Shown: positions 13,457-27,018 of the stretch, piece by piece | Layout of the letters: the number at the start of each line of letters is the position of its first letter | Numbering within the stretch: the first letter of the stretch is position 1 | Assembly: GCF_022458985.1 (NCBI RefSeq) | Contig: NC_061774.1 | Location: forward strand, 11,088,616 to 11,152,615 | Direction of reading: 5' to 3' | DNA: 64,000 bases | DNA from: Mugil cephalus | Lineage: Eukaryota > Chordata > Actinopteri > Mugiliformes > Mugilidae | Program-made: the position numbers and the translations under genes | Notes under the pieces: model-generated | Told to the model about the DNA's origin: nothing | The model's database searches: none | Seen by the model: only the letters and a program-made list of their open reading frames with translations

Positions 13457-16254
13457 CCTGGCACCGCTCAGTGAACTCCGCCGGTGCCCGGCTGTGGGCT
13501 CTCAGTGTGGGCTAAAGACAGCGACTCTGCTCCGGCTCGGCGGCGGAATGAACATGAGGCTGGAGAGGGAAAGAGAGGAGGGGGGCAGCTGTGTGAGAGA
13601 TGAAAAGACAGACAGACAAGAGTTGAGATTGGCGCGTTCACGTATCACAATTCCCCCCTCTCTCTGTACCACACACACACACAGCGCTGCACGGAGGAGC
13701 ACGACTGAATCATGTCGGGTCTGGAGTGTCGACACGAATGGGGTTAATTTAGATGTGAATCCACTTAGATAAGTGCTTTAAATTTAATACTATATTGTAC
13801 TTATATTACATAGGACGTGAAAACACAGTCTCATTGTGGGGGCACCTAACTTTGGGGGACAAAAAAGTACAACTTCTTTCCTGAATCCTTGAGACTTGGT
13901 TTGATGCTAGGTTGAGAATGATGCCATGTTCATGGTTGGGGTCTGTGTTAGGTTTGCTTTCTCCAAAATCAGAACTCAGACGTACATTACTGAATGATAG
14001 CCTGATTTACTGAATATTTTATGGAGGTTGCAAGAGGGCGGCTGTTGGTAGGAGAGGCATATTCTGGACAGAGAAACTACATGTAAGCCAAAGTGCAGAC
14101 AACGCATGGAATCACAAAACAAACTGTGTACTGTACGTAGACTAGGATACTGCAGAAGCTGGAGTGATAGATGAGCCTCAGGTGTGCAGGTAGGATAGGC
14201 AACTGAGCCTCGTCCAGGCACACAAACAGAAACACAAGCACATGAACAAATAAAAGACAAAACATTGGGGAGGGAGAATCATGGCAAAACCATGGGAATA
14301 AGACTCTGTATGTAAGAAGATTGTCACCCCACGCACATTTATATCCAGTGGACGCTACAACATACTGATCTGTTCACAGACTACAGTGTGTCTCTTAGTG
14401 AGGAAAAAATCAGTGACAGTAAGTTTATCGACTTAAATCAGTAGTTTATTTATCAGTGCACTTGGCCATGAAATAGTCTGGTAGGTAACCGTAAGAAAAA
14501 TGTGTGTTTTTGTACTTCAATGCTCTGACAGAGTTAATAAATGACATGCGCGTTCATTAGTCCATTTAAGCTAAACTACCCAAATTGTTTGTAGCAGAAT
14601 CAGTATGTTCTCATGTAGCCTGCAAAAACAATAATAACAATTATAATGATTAAAAAAGTGTATTTCACATAATGTCAGGCTATTCTTTTAACAAACATCT
14701 CAAATGGTGCAGCTGCGTTTGTTTCCCTCAAGGGACTCAGCGATCACCGAAGTCTTAACAATACTTTCCAAATGGTTATGTCAACATTTCTAATCTAATC
14801 TAATCTATCTAATGTCTAATTTCTATGCACTACAAGAAGACTTGTTAGCTACCCCAGGAGGCCCAATAAAACTAGATTAGTGTAGGTTTAAATCAAAACC
14901 AGAGAGTTGCAGCTTTAAACACTCACGTCGTTCATCTCACCATTTGTCTCTGTGCTGGACAGGAGTAACTGCTCTGGGCCATAAAACAAGCGCAGATCAC
15001 CCTCCACTTCTCCAGCAGCTGTAGACTATCATTTATGAATGCGCCCTGTGTCACACTGCAATTTCCCCCTTCCCAGCACCACAAAGAGGTTCATCAACTG
15101 CATTTTGTCATATTTGTCTCCTCTTTGTGCCAGGCTGGCTCATAATCAAATGACCGATTTATTCCATGACATAAATGATTTCGTTTGGAAATGGAATCGG
15201 ACAGGCAATGAGGGGGGACACTGCTGCACATTTCCAAATATCCGTCCTGTGCCAACGGCGTTAGAGCAGCTTGTGCTCTTTTTCATGCTCCACGTGTGTT
15301 TGTCCCATGAAGCTTCTTCAGAGAAGATTATTCTGTCAGACTTGATACCTCGTTGCATATGTGTCAGTGATAGTGTGGGCTCCACAAAACCTCTGATTAT
15401 GCTCTTCATCCTCAGTTACGCTCCCACTGGAAAACTTCCAGTCACAGAAGACAGTGACATTTTGGCATAGAAATACTGAGCCAGCTGTGAACTTAGAACT
15501 AAAAGTGTTGCTATAGAGGTTTAGGGCAGAGCTGTCCAGAGTGCTGAAATAAACCAGCAGTGCCACTTGACCAACATGTGGCGTTTGGATGTTAAAATGT
15601 TAGTTCTCAAGTGACAATATTTCAGTAACAATAAAAACTTGTGATGAAAGTCGGCCTATTCGGGGCCGACCTTATCTGGCAGTTCATGGTTATAAGGATC
15701 TGATCTGTTTGATCTGTGCCACAAAATGACACCCGTAACAAGAAAACATCTAAGATAAATAACGCCAAATCCATTTCAAAGCTGAAAAAAAAAAGCCAGG
15801 AACTACAAAAGTCTGATAGCATGAAATATAAAAAGTTGTTCGTATTGTCTGAAGATGGATCTCAGTTGTACTTATATCTTAAATCCTATATCTTAAATAT
15901 CAATTATCTTGATATTTTTTCTTAGACCAGATCTGCACAAACAAACTGAGGGAGTCTGGCCCTCAGCAAACTTTTACCTGTTGAGACTCTTTTAGCAAAG
16001 CATTACAACGTCAGAAACAGGGACTTAAATCTTGGCCCCTGGCTCTTTATAAACACACCTGGCATTTATTAGTTAAAGCAAATGTCTCTTTTTTTTAGCA
16101 GCACCCTAGAGATTTATGACATTATTAGAACTTTGCTTCAGGAGTAAGGCCATAAATCCATTTGGCTCACCTACCTATACAGGTGTGTCTAACCCTACTC
16201 ACACTGATTGTCTCAATTGTTAACACTGTGCCACAATCTGCGCACGCAGATTTC

Positions 16255-16480
16255 TTTTTATAGGAAACAGATCTGGGCTCTGGCTGGGCCATTCTAAAAC
16301 ATTAATCTTTTATTGCTTAACCCATTCTTTTGTTGGTTTCAGATGTGCTCTCGGCTGCCGTCATGCTGAAAAGTCAAAGTTCTCTTCGTGTAGAAGACTC
16401 TTTATCAAACCTGACTGATACTTGGACCGATTCATGATCCCATCCCTTTCTTTCACTAAAGCACAGCTGAAGAAGATCTG
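16255..16480 (+). repeat. Decayed DNA-transposon-derived repeat
   Basis: Around 16270-16370 the words CAGATCTGGGCTCTGGCTGG, GCCATTCTAAAACATTAATC, TTAACCCATTC and GTCATGCTGAAA occur in the order seen in a very common fish and amphibian repeat family of DNA-transposon origin. The remainder to about 16480 is too diverged to place. No open frame and no clear termini remain. Confidence 0.42.
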
Positions 16481-17920
16481 TCACAAACCAACACTTTATT
16501 GTGGTTATGGTGTCTTATTGCTGATTTGAACAACAACCAAAAAAGGTTAAATCTGGATTTTTCCTGATATAATTGTATTTCTGCTTTGTCTGCGTTGGTG
16601 AAAGCATCTTTAGGACCCGAGACTTCAAGGCCCAACATTTAAATTTTGCAGGTTGAAGATCTCCAGGACTGTGAGGGCCGCTCAATGCACAAATCTCCCA
16701 GTAAGAGTTGAACGATTGAGAGGAAACGGTAAGCACAGAAAGGAGCGTTAAGGCCAGTGGGAGCTATTAATTCTCTATCTTTTATAAATGAGGAGTGTTC
16801 TGTTAATGGACTTAATGTTGTGCAGTCGCCTCTGCTTCTTCCTCCTCTCTTTGTCTTTTTCCCCCTGCCATATCTCCGTGGTATTTTTCTAGTACATAAA
16901 GCAAACCCAGCGTGGATAATTACCAGCAACAGAATCAGAGCTGCGGCACGTTATTCCGCTCATATGGCGATGTATGTGAACACCGCGGTGCAAAGCAAAA
17001 GCCTATAAAGTCAGAAACAGTAGACAGATGTTTTCTCATCTCAGTTGACGCTTTTAAATTATTACTTGCATGAAATTTTCAACAGAAGACTGCATTTTGT
17101 CCAACATTTGTCTCATCTATTTCCCCTGTTTTTAAATTAAATATTACAAATATCCCAGCACGGTGCTTGCATATGTGTGCATGTGTGTGATGGAATGAGG
17201 TCAGATGAGCTTTTTGTCTGAGTTGCTTCCTTTTTAAGCGCAGAAGACGCCAAGGTGTGCGAGTCCATGAAAGCGAGAGTGCACATGGTTGGTGCGTGTA
17301 ATTCTCTAACAATATATACATGACATGTACTAAAAGAACAATTATTGCAGTTTTTGAAATTGTTTTTGCACTGTGTTTTTGTGTGTGTGAACATCCATCC
17401 CACACAGCAAAGTGCGTCTTATCCCTCCTGGGACGACTTTTCCTCTGTTGTGCTGCTGCCAACTTGCCATGTATCTCTGTTACACTTTACTCATGGGCTC
17501 TTTATCATAGTATGTCACAGAAAGGTCAGAACTCTCACACACACTTGGGAGTTTACAGTGGAAAAGGTCAGCAGGGCACACAAGGTCAGATAGTCTGGAA
17601 AACAGCAAAAAGGCCTTCGAGGGTTTGAGCACTGTGTGGGAGAACAAAAATGAGGTATGATCAAAGAAAAACTTTAAAACATCGAGAGGGGCACAAACAA
17701 TTATGCACAAAAGTATTCTCACAGAAACGTAGAAGTGCTAGTGTTCATAAATGATTTAAATTATTAATGATTATTGATCTTTTTGTTCATTTTCTCTGGG
17801 AATAAGCCCCGCTTCAGCTTTTATGTGGTCATTTTTCACATGACTGCATCCGAGCAAGATCTATAACTTTTGTTGTCTGTTGTCTCTGTCCTATTTAATT
17901 TCTATTTGGTCACTAGTTTT

Positions 17921-18005
17921 CTTATCTTATCTTATCTTATCTTATCTTATCTTATCTTATCTTATCTTATCTTATCTTATCTTATCTTATCTTATCTTAT
18001 CTTAT
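17921..18005. repeat. Pentanucleotide microsatellite (CTTAT)17
   Basis: Seventeen perfect, uninterrupted copies of CTTAT over 85 bp. The lack of any interruption indicates a young, probably length-variable array. Confidence 0.97.
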
Positions 18006-19563
18006 TAAATATTACATCACTTTAAGAAATTCACTTGGAGTCTCCTGCTCATGCTATAAAGGATAAGAGGCCTCATGCAGCACCTTAACAATCAGGAGCT
18101 GAAATTAACACTCTAGAGGGCTGCTTTGAAATATTTGAGGACTCAGTCGACCTTTCTTCAATTCAGAAACTGGTTTAAATTACATTCCCTTAGGTAACTA
18201 TAATATTTCCCTTCTTGATGAATTGCATTGTTTAAGTTAGTTGTAACATTTTATTGTTTTATTCCTGATTTTATGTCATTGATTTACTGCATATGTGATC
18301 ACACGTTTTCATTATGTTCTTTTTTTTTTTTTTTTTGAAAAGTCCTGATGATGGCGCTTTCCTCTACTTATGATTTATTGAAACAGTTTGCATGAGTTAA
18401 ATAAGATACTTTTGAACATTTTGTTTCAAAAGAGGTCAATGCCTGGTTCCTAAACAGTGAACACACTTCTATTAAATCTTTAGTTAATTGTCTATCCAGG
18501 CTTAGGACTCCACCCAGTGGAAGTTATGTGGATGTACACTCAATTCATCTATTTAATAATACACATATTAAGATATAGTTTAACAAAACCACGTCATAAA
18601 ATCATGTGTTTATTAAAATGAAGAATTATTTTAAACCCATGCAATAAAACATGAAGAATTTATTAATAGAGTTTTATATGAATTTCACAGAAATATAGTC
18701 AGAGAAGTTTGCAACACAACACACTGTGTATATGTTAAAAATGCATTTTTTTAAAGTAATTTTTCTACAGTGTCAACAAAAACAGAATTCATTAACACAT
18801 TTCGTGTAGTCATGCTATTTTTTTGAACAATGTTCAACATACCCGTCCTCTCTCTTATATTTAAAGTATAAAATTACAAAGGTTATATCACAACAAAGCG
18901 CAAATTGCAACTCAAATCAATGGCACCCCAACAAAAACACATGAAAAAAGACACATTTCCAAATCTCCACATCATCAACCTAATTTATTTCAAATAAGGT
19001 CACAAGAAACCTAATGAAAGATTTAATAGCCTATCATGAGGCTGTCAGGGCTTTAAAATACTGAGTAGAACTTGGTTTGTGCAAATCAAGATCCTGCACT
19101 GCGTTTGTTTACTGACTATTAGTCCATACTGCAGCCTCCTTATGCCGAATCTCACAGCCTGACTGTGACCACAGTGTTTGCGCTTTACGTGTGTTTGGAT
19201 AGTCTGCTGCAGCGTCTGCATCCAGAAGAGTGGTTACTTTGACTGAGCGGTCTGGCTTGATTGAGTCTATTCATTCCTCTCTGGTTCCCAGGAAAAGGAA
19301 AAAAATAAATAAAGAAAATGTGAAAGAATCTCTTGTTCACTTTCACATTCGGATGAAAGATTCTGAGGTCTGAGGACAAACTTTCAGCTGATCAGCAATT
19401 CACCACTGGCTGCAGGTAAAGCTCACTTTCTGGCTGTTTTTAAGATTTCTTCTTTAGGTGTGCCGCTTTTTCACTGAGCTGAAACAAACTCAGGTAGTCA
19501 TACATTATGTGCACGTGTGTCAATATTTCTGCTAATTATTTACAGTGTAAACGTTTCATAGAC

Positions 19564-20276
19564 ATGCAGTTTCTGATTCTGTGGGCCCTTTTGAGCGGTG
19601 AGTCATTTCTTTTAATCTTGTAGTTCAACCAGGGAAGCGTGTTCCCTCTGCTTTAATAATAACTCTTTATTAATTTACATTGTTTTCAGGGGTTCTTGCC
19701 GCCCCTTTCACGCAGGAAGAGGAGGCAAAGCATTTCATCAGGCTGAAGAGACAGTCTGGATACTGGGATCCATACCACTCTCAGAACCAGTGGGGTTACA
19801 CCATTCAGGAACAGGTGACACTGTGGTCTGGTTTCAGAAAATATGGCAGTTTCAGCATAATCTCTTGAAAGCGATTCAAAAAAAAAAAAAGGTTTATCTT
19901 TTGTCTGCAGGCTAATGAATACTGGACAGCCATTCGAACAGATGCTCAGTACTATATGGACATGGGTAACCTGATGTTTGACCGTTCTGTGGCTGAGTAA
20001 GATAATCCACTTTTACATGAGGTGTATGACATTAGAATGTTTTATTTTGCCATATTCACACTAACATGGGAGAGTTTCCACCTAGTTCATTACTCATACC
20101 TTGTATTTATCATTTATCAAAAATGTTTATGTCCCCAAATGTCAAATGTTATATAAATTGTTTTCAAGTCATCTTCTTTTATCTGGTTATGTTACAGTGA
20201 AAACAACAGGCTCTACATGGAGATGCTGCGTAATGCACGGGCTCACCTGGACAGTCAAACGGGTCAACGCAGGTAG
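19564..20276 (+). CDS. Small secreted protein with furin-type site (C3orf85-like?)
   Basis: Four coding exons: 19564-19597, 19690-19814, 19911-19996 and 20198-20276, all with GT-AG borders and matching phases (1, 0, 2), giving 107 residues. Residues 1-16 are a signal peptide (MQFLILWALL... LAA). A basic RLKR at 29-32 fits the furin-type R-X-K-R rule, and cleavage would leave Gln33, which can become pyroglutamate. The mature part has SGYWDPYHSQ, then EYWTAIRTDAQYYMDM and a helical C-terminus ending GQRR. There are no cysteines and no membrane segment. The LKR...YWDP...H pattern followed by AQYY.DM resembles, from memory, the uncharacterised vertebrate secreted protein C3orf85; that identity is tentative and the function unknown. 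It is convergent with chrnb3, with about 1.5 kb between stop codons. A 5' noncoding exon ending near 19414 (TGCAG/GTAAAG) spliced to 19541 is possible. Confidence 0.78.
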
Positions 20277-21766
20277 AAGACAGAGACGATTAAGACCTGA
20301 AGGATATTAGATCAAGAAAAAGTAATACTACAGCCAAGCTCAGACATTTATCATTATATATCCTAAAATGATTTATATGTTGACCAGGTTCACATTGTGT
20401 CCAATTGAACTTGAAATGTGTTAGCTTTGCAATTACATAAGATCCTATAACTGTATAATCTAAGTGTTTCTAAACAATGTGCAGATAATGAGGCCTTGAT
20501 AGAACATAAAAATCACTTCTACTGTATGTCATGATGTTAAAATAATGCTGAAGATTTATGAAGAGAGTGTATAATAATGATATAAAGGATTAATAAACTT
20601 ATAATACAATTAATACAAAATATATAACAGTGTAATAAGGATCCACACAGAAGTAGCCTTTATTACAGATTTTATTGCTTTTACTGCTCTATTGCTTTTG
20701 GTAAACTGATTGAAATGACAGTTATTTAATGCATGGATTTCAGAAATTGCTGTGGAAAATAAAAAAGTGTTCTCTCAAGTTTACCACTGGGTGGTGCTGT
20801 CAGCTGCATATATTCCTTTATGGATCTCATTTCCTCCATATATTTGTAGCACTTGCTATGCAAAATCTGTAACTGGTTTTTGTATAATATTATGCACAAT
20901 TACAGTAAAGATAAGTAGTAGCATATCATCATTTATGACTGTGAAGAAGCATGGCTGAACAATGCAAATATCGTAGTTTTGAGACACTTTGTAATTTAAC
21001 TTTAAATTTCGCATTTGCAAAGGATGACTAATGTGTATTCTTCAGATATTTTGCAAACGATTTCTAATAAAAGTGTCAGGTAGTTTGAAACCTGTTGGTA
21101 CCTTTAGAGGTACTTCATTGGAGAATATTTAGACACTTCGAAAAAGTGATTACAATAAGTTGCATGTGTGCTTCATTTAAATGGCAGGTGATAGGGACAG
21201 AATAATTATATAAACATATTGTAACAGTTGAGACAATGGGATTATTTTGCAGCACTGTGATTTTCTAAAAAACAACATGCATCAAAATAAAGTTAGAAAA
21301 TGTCAAAAAAACAAACAGTAATGAGGACTTCGACTTAGTAAAGTCTGTAGTGTGTTCATAGTCTGATTGGACGCTGAAAAAGCTGGTTGTTTTTTATGCT
21401 TTACTTCCAAGTTTCATTTAGTTTCAGATTGAATACGACAAGCATGTGCACTCTGAGCTCGCTGCTATTTTCTGTAGAATTCTAAATTTAGACATTTGTA
21501 TTTCTTTGATGCCAACTTTCACCGAGACTGTCTCCTGGCCCACAAACCAAATGGTATGTCGTGAAGACAATCTGAAACATTATATGCACAGAAATATACA
21601 TGTAATGGTGTGACTTGATGTACACAACATTTTACACAGTGAATCGAGAGAAGAAGACAAAGTGCTCCAGTCAAACGCACATGGCGTGATGGCGTCCTCC
21701 TGCTCCGTGGTAACGTGTTTTACAGGCAGGCCATTGATTGCCTGTGAAAGCGTCTGGGTTTGGCTC
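20277..21766. other. Convergent intergenic gap, 3' ends of two genes
   Basis: AT-rich DNA between the stop of the plus-strand gene and the stop of minus-strand chrnb3. It must hold both 3' UTRs. Minus-strand AATAAA (TTTATT on +) occurs near 20659 and 20670, inside the opposite gene's probable 3' region, so the transcripts may overlap. No coding exon seen. Confidence 0.5.
20592..20597 (+). terminator. Candidate polyadenylation signal of the small secreted-protein gene
   Basis: AATAAA lies 316 bp after the TAG at 20274-20276. Another AATAAA at about 21066 is an alternative. Chosen by position only. Confidence 0.4.
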
Positions 21767-24700
21767 CTAGTTTGATGGTGGATCCTCGCTAGTAGTTGGT
21801 GGAGGGATTTTCAGGAACATGTGCAGAGCTGGGGTGAAGATCAGGATGGTGCCTAGTACTGAGACGGTGAGGAAAGCCCACAGGAAGATCCTGTCTAACA
21901 CCTGCGCCACAAACTTCCAGTCTTGTACCACCTGGTAAGAAGCAGAAACGAGATGTCACGACAGATTGTGATAATTTCTTGCGAATCTTTTGTTAGTTAA
22001 TGCTATACACACCTCGCGGATGAAGTGCTCTTTGCGGATATGTCTGCTGATGTAGCGCACTGAATAGATAGCTTTCTCCAGCATGGTGGCCCAGGCCTCG
22101 TCCTCCTTCCCCTCAGAAGTCATTTGCCCATGGGCTCCACTGTTTGTCCTCTGGCCTCCTCCTCTCCTACCTCCAGAGCGAGACTTCAGCTCGGGGCTTT
22201 CGGGAGCCAGCTCCGGGTAGTGGTAGCGGTCGATGTGTCCTCGCATGCACAGCAATCTAGGCAGCGTCTGAAGGAAAAGGTTCCGGACCCACGGCGACAT
22301 GGGGTGGTAGGTGGCCGACGAGCGGTGGTGCACGTTTATGACAAAGACGGTCACGATGATGGAGAGGGTGACGAAGATCATGATGAAGAGCAGGTACTCT
22401 CCGATGAGCGGGATCACCTTGGAAGAAGAGGGAATGATTTCTTCAATGACCAGGAGGAACACAGTGAGCGACACGAGTACGGAGGTGGAGAGCGACAGCT
22501 TCTCTCCCTCATCAGACGGGAGGTAAAACACCAGGACGGTCAGGAAGGACAAACCCAGACATGGGATGATCAGGAAGAGCGTGTAGAACAACGGCAGCCT
22601 CTTCAGGATGAAGGAGTATGTGATGAAGGGGTAGGAATACAAGCCATCCTTCCTGTTTCCCTTTGCGCCCGTGGCACTGAGTATTTCCCACTCTCCGTTA
22701 TCGAAGAAGTCTTTCCGATCAACCTGATTGTCCATCAGAACCAAATCCACCATGTTGCCGTCGTAGGTCCAGGACCCAAACTTCATGGAGCAGTTCTGGC
22801 GGTCGAAGGGGAAAAAGGTGACGTCCATGGTGCAAGCGGATTTGTAACTGGCAGGCGGCGTCCAGGTGATGGCACCATTGAACTTGACAATAGCTTTGGT
22901 CATCAGGGATCCTTCAAACCGCCCGTCAGCGCTGGAGAAAGAGACAAAGTTAGACCGATCACAACGGCATTCACAGAATAGTAATTTAATAACTTTTGAT
23001 CATAGCTCGACATTTCATAACTGCAACTAGCTACTCAGATTAACGTACTAAACTCTGGTTACACATTGAATTCTAAAATCCACACAAAATCAGATAAAGA
23101 TCATATAAATATTTACTTTTTCTTAGTGCAGTTTTTGAGTGTCTAAGCTTCACGTGAAGTAACATAAGTCAGCTGGCATGCTGAACACATGATCAGTCTT
23201 ACTTCTCATACAGGACGATGTCTGGGAGCCAGATGTTCTCTGAGGGAACTCTGATGGAGGTGATTCCTCCATATTTATCTGGATTCCATCGCAGCTTGTA
23301 ATCAATCCACTCCTGGTCGACATAAATGCACAGGACACATTGTCAGCAGCTTCTTTTTTTATTTTTTTTATTTATAGAACTTGAAGAGATCCTCTTTAAG
23401 ACCTAGAACTAGTGTTTGATTTACAATATTTACAATACTACAGTATTTCTTTGATACAAGATGCCAGTGTTAGGAATAATAACATTCACGGTGGGCATGT
23501 AACTTTCATTTTTGTGTCTTACCTGGCACAGCCACACATTAGTTGTCATTAGTTGGTTTTTCTCATCCTAAAACACACACAGCAGAAACAGAGAAAATAT
23601 TGATATGAAGAAAGGGAAAAAAGCGAATAAGTGCTAACATTCCATATTTGTTCATTTGTGATCATTTGTGTAATGTTGTTCATTGTTTGCACACTAAAGA
23701 TATTCAGGACCACGTTTAGACTTATTTGTTGAGGTTAAATGTCCAGACTTTGTGTCATACTTTTCTGATTCAAGTCAACATCTGTGAAATATAAACTCTC
23801 TAGTCTGGCCATCGCATCATGTAAGCTAAATTAAAGAGCAGACTACCCGAGAAACTTAATGGAACGTAAACTAAGCCATAGATTCACTTTAAGCTACTTA
23901 ACAAACTAGAAAAATAAACATAAACCTAAAGGTGGGTCCAGTGGACCAAGACAGGGCTGTATATAAATACATCAACAGTTAAGTAGAAGAAGACCAGAAT
24001 AGATAGAGGGAGCAATTAACTTATTTCCACATCACCGGAGGCAAGTTTGAAAGAAAAATGAACAGAAAAGACAAAAATAAACGCACCAACAAAGAAAGAG
24101 ACGTATTCGGAGCTGCAGCCGTTCAATGTTTCCAGCCAGGCCTCAGCTGTCAGAGTGAATTGGATGTTTTGGTGATCACATAGACCAGAGGTGAACAATA
24201 ATCTAATATAGAGCCATGCAGCAGCCCAGAAAGACTCAGGAGACATGCACAGAGGCTGTTTTGTTTACAGTTAGCTCTGTTTCTCTTTTCCGAAATCCAA
24301 CGGATCGAGGTAAGTCTTTCTGCTGGACAAAAATATGAAGGGGACTTATTTAATTATTTCTTATTTGTCTTTGGCAGAGAGAGGAGAGATGAAGACGAAA
24401 TCTAAACAGGTTGAAATGAATATTTCACGACGTGAAGAGCGGCCCGTCCATTAGCATCCTCAGTGTTCCCCTCCTGAACACCTAAACCATCTCAACCTAT
24501 CACAGTCAGCCTCTGAAATATTAAAGGAACACTCCAGAGAGGGGCAGTGTAGTTGTAGATATGAGCAGAGTGGTTCAGATCTATTTAAGGGCCATGGAAA
24601 GCTCCACGCTGAGTAGCGGCCAGTGGTTCGTTTGGCTGCAGCACCATGGACAGCGACAACGCTCAACCAAGCTAAGACAGGGCTACATTTAGATTGGTAC

Positions 24701-26761
24701 AGTATATTTCAGGTGTTAATTTGTTCTCTTCGTTTGAATGAAACTCTTCTGTTCATTGAATTCATGACAAACTAAATATAGAATTAGTTTTCAAAAATAA
24801 CACTTAAAGCCATGGACTTGGTCCCTAAGTGATTAGTCTTTTGCTGTGAAGTACACAAGTTACAAGATCATGTCATCAAGTGTGACATCTTTCACGTGAT
24901 TCTGCTAATTCGAAGCTTTAAAATACTTAGAAAACAACAACCTTTGACCTTGACAAAAAATAACTTTGATATGTGGAGTTTTGTTGAAAGTTCATGTGGC
25001 GAATGTTTGAATTTGGTTTAGATTAAGTTAAGGCCGAAGCCTCAGAAAAAATAAGATGAGGCAAACAGAAAATATGTTTGTTTGTGCAGGCGTCATCTCA
25101 CCACGTCAACCAGCTGAGAGATCTTGAGTCCAAAGCGCACTCTTATGGTGTCGTTGGCACGCTGGATGGGCCTCACCCAGCGCTGGTATCCTTGGAAAAG
25201 GTTCTTGAGCAGGGCGTCCTCCATCTCCGCCAAGGACACGAACTCATTCTGAGCTGGAACAATGAGGAACAAAAAGGATTAACAACTGTCCTTCCTCCAT
25301 AAATCTCCTCCAGCACGTCCACTGTGCCGTATCAATAGATGAGTAGAAAGTAGATAATTACAACTGTCTCTGTAATTCCAGTAAAATCATGATTTCTATC
25401 ATAATTTAAAATGATAAACATCATATAAACAAAAATTATAATGCTGCTGCAATTTACATTAAGTTGCTGTTTGGAGACATTTTTCAGCTTGAAAGACACT
25501 GCACTGACGGCAGCATCCTGTGAAAGCTCAAATGAATTTCACTTTAAAATAATTTTGCTGGACACCACACCACTGGAATATAACAAGATTTGATTGATGA
25601 TTTGTTGTAGTAATGAAATGTTCACACTCAGGATGGCACAGAGAGGTCTAACAAGTATCATTAACTTAGGAAAGCTTGGAAAATATACAGTGTATTATGT
25701 TATATCTGTAACATGAGCTTCCTTTGGGAAATCAGAGAACACTTTATACGGAGTTGGGTTTCTCAGGAACATTCAAACAGAATGACAAGTGAATAATAAA
25801 GCTTCAGGTTTGTCAGAAAATAGAGACAAATCATGGATAATACAGTATGGAGGACAGAAACTGGGCAGCCAGCACATCAGTTAGACTGAGCTGATATGAC
25901 AGGAGAGAGACAGAGACAGTAACGCCGATAAGAGACAGCTATGATGTTAGACACATGTCATGTTTGTGCTGAGGGAGAGGGAGGAGGATTGTTCGCCTCT
26001 GACCTGCATTCACCCTCTCACCAGATCTCATATCTGTCTGACTGTCTGACTACCACCCAGCGAGCAAACATAAAACACCGCTAGACTGTTCAATGTCACA
26101 AGCTGTGGTTGTACTTCCAAGGGCAGGTGCGACAAAGAGAGATGGACACTGATATCCAACACCTGTGTTCCTGTTCTCTGATGACCAATCAAGTTCAGCA
26201 GACACAGAGCTGTGAGGCCAATACATCACGGTTATGAGCAGGAGTGTAGGAGAATAACTCACTCTGCAAATATGACTCATTGTATCTTTTAATCTCCGAA
26301 TAAATATCGCAATTTAATTACCGTCACTCTACAACTGTATACCCAGGAAAACTGAAATGATTTTCTCTGTAACTGTTGAGCTAAAGTTGAGCAGCACACT
26401 GAACTCTTTAAATCTACATCCCAGAGTCAGTTTCCATGAAGCAAACGTTAAATATTTTAACAGTTGCCGTAGAGAGACATTAAAGGAAATCGTAAACTTG
26501 TTTTTCGTTTAGGTCATCAGAGGCGTTGATGTAAACCTTCACCGGCAGATGTTGAACCACATGGGCCCTTTGTCATGTCGTTAACCTCGCTAACATTCTC
26601 TGCATAAACGATACACATGCGTCGGGTGTTTATCCAAATAAATATTTAGAAAAAAAAAAAAAAAACACACACACACGAAGAGTTTTCTCACCGGCGATGC
26701 TGAAGTCGGACAGCGGACAAGACACCGACAGGAAGAGGAGGAGGTGGACGGACAACTTCAT
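21767..26761 (-). CDS. chrnb3: Neuronal nicotinic receptor subunit beta-3, complete
   Basis: Accessory, non-agonist-binding subunit of heteropentameric neuronal nAChRs, typically with alpha-6. Six exons: 26761-26692, 25253-25102, 23567-23523, 23312-23203, 22931-22013 and 21931-21767, coding 486 residues (human about 458). In order: signal peptide (1 to about 20); extracellular domain with [12 protein letters not shown] and ISQLVDV; Cys-loop Cys159-Cys173 with 13 residues between; loop C reading [12 protein letters not shown] without vicinal cysteines, so not an alpha subunit; M1 about 240-263; M2 about 271-291; M3 about 301-324; cytoplasmic loop; M4 about 445-470. M2 ([15 protein letters not shown]) has Val at 9' instead of the usual Leu, a known beta-3 trait. 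The last exon begins [18 protein letters not shown], as in beta-3. Alpha-5, its close relative, is excluded by the missing Cys pair. The start is fixed by the signal peptide and phase; the CTCAG-proximal acceptor 5 bp further in would break the frame. Confidence 0.95.
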
Positions 26762-27018
26762 GGTGTTGTCCCGCTTCTTGCAGCCTCCCGTTACTAAGTG
26801 CTGCTCAGCTGGAGAGGACTATAAACACACAAGGATTTGGTAAAGACACCCAGGAGCCCATCAACGGCGGTGGTCGACACGGTGCGTAAAACAACAACAC
26901 TGCTGCCGTTTTCCAGGGGGCATGGGCACGATGTGAGAGCGCATGTGGCCGGTTTTCGCGTACTGTGATTCCGGTCGAGGCGTCACGGGGAGCGTCGGTC
27001 AGGTTGGGGAGGCTCTCT

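Larger units (their letters stand above)
13457..19563. other. Intergenic between alpha-7-type exon 1 and the small secreted-protein gene
   Basis: The first 250 bp next to 13456 are GC-rich and must hold the 5' UTR and promoter of the minus-strand alpha-7-type gene; no TATA box is evident. Beyond that I see a decayed DNA-transposon segment (16255-16480), a CTTAT array (17921-18005) and AT-rich unique DNA. The block at about 15015-15250 is relatively complex and repeat-free and could be a conserved noncoding element. No convincing coding exon was seen. Confidence 0.5.

Noticed and set aside
15039-15470. 143-codon plus-strand ORF
   Set aside because: No recognisable motif; the DNA looks more like noncoding, possibly conserved sequence than a coding exon.
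17921-18005. CRISPR-like array
   Set aside because: Units are 5 bp with no spacers; it is a microsatellite in animal DNA.
22124-22981. 285-codon plus-strand ORF
   Set aside because: It is the antisense of chrnb3 exon 5; its charged, low-complexity product is a shadow of the conserved minus-strand coding sequence.
25102-25248. chrnb3 exon 2 starting at the inner AG (25248)
   Set aside because: That acceptor would give phase 0, incompatible with the phase-1 end of exon 1; the acceptor 5 bp upstream (exon start 25253) keeps the frame.
21767-26761. Identity as chrna5
   Set aside because: Alpha-5 and beta-3 are close relatives, but this protein lacks the loop C vicinal cysteines, has the beta-3 GNRKDG.YSYPF segment and the beta-3 C-terminal exon.
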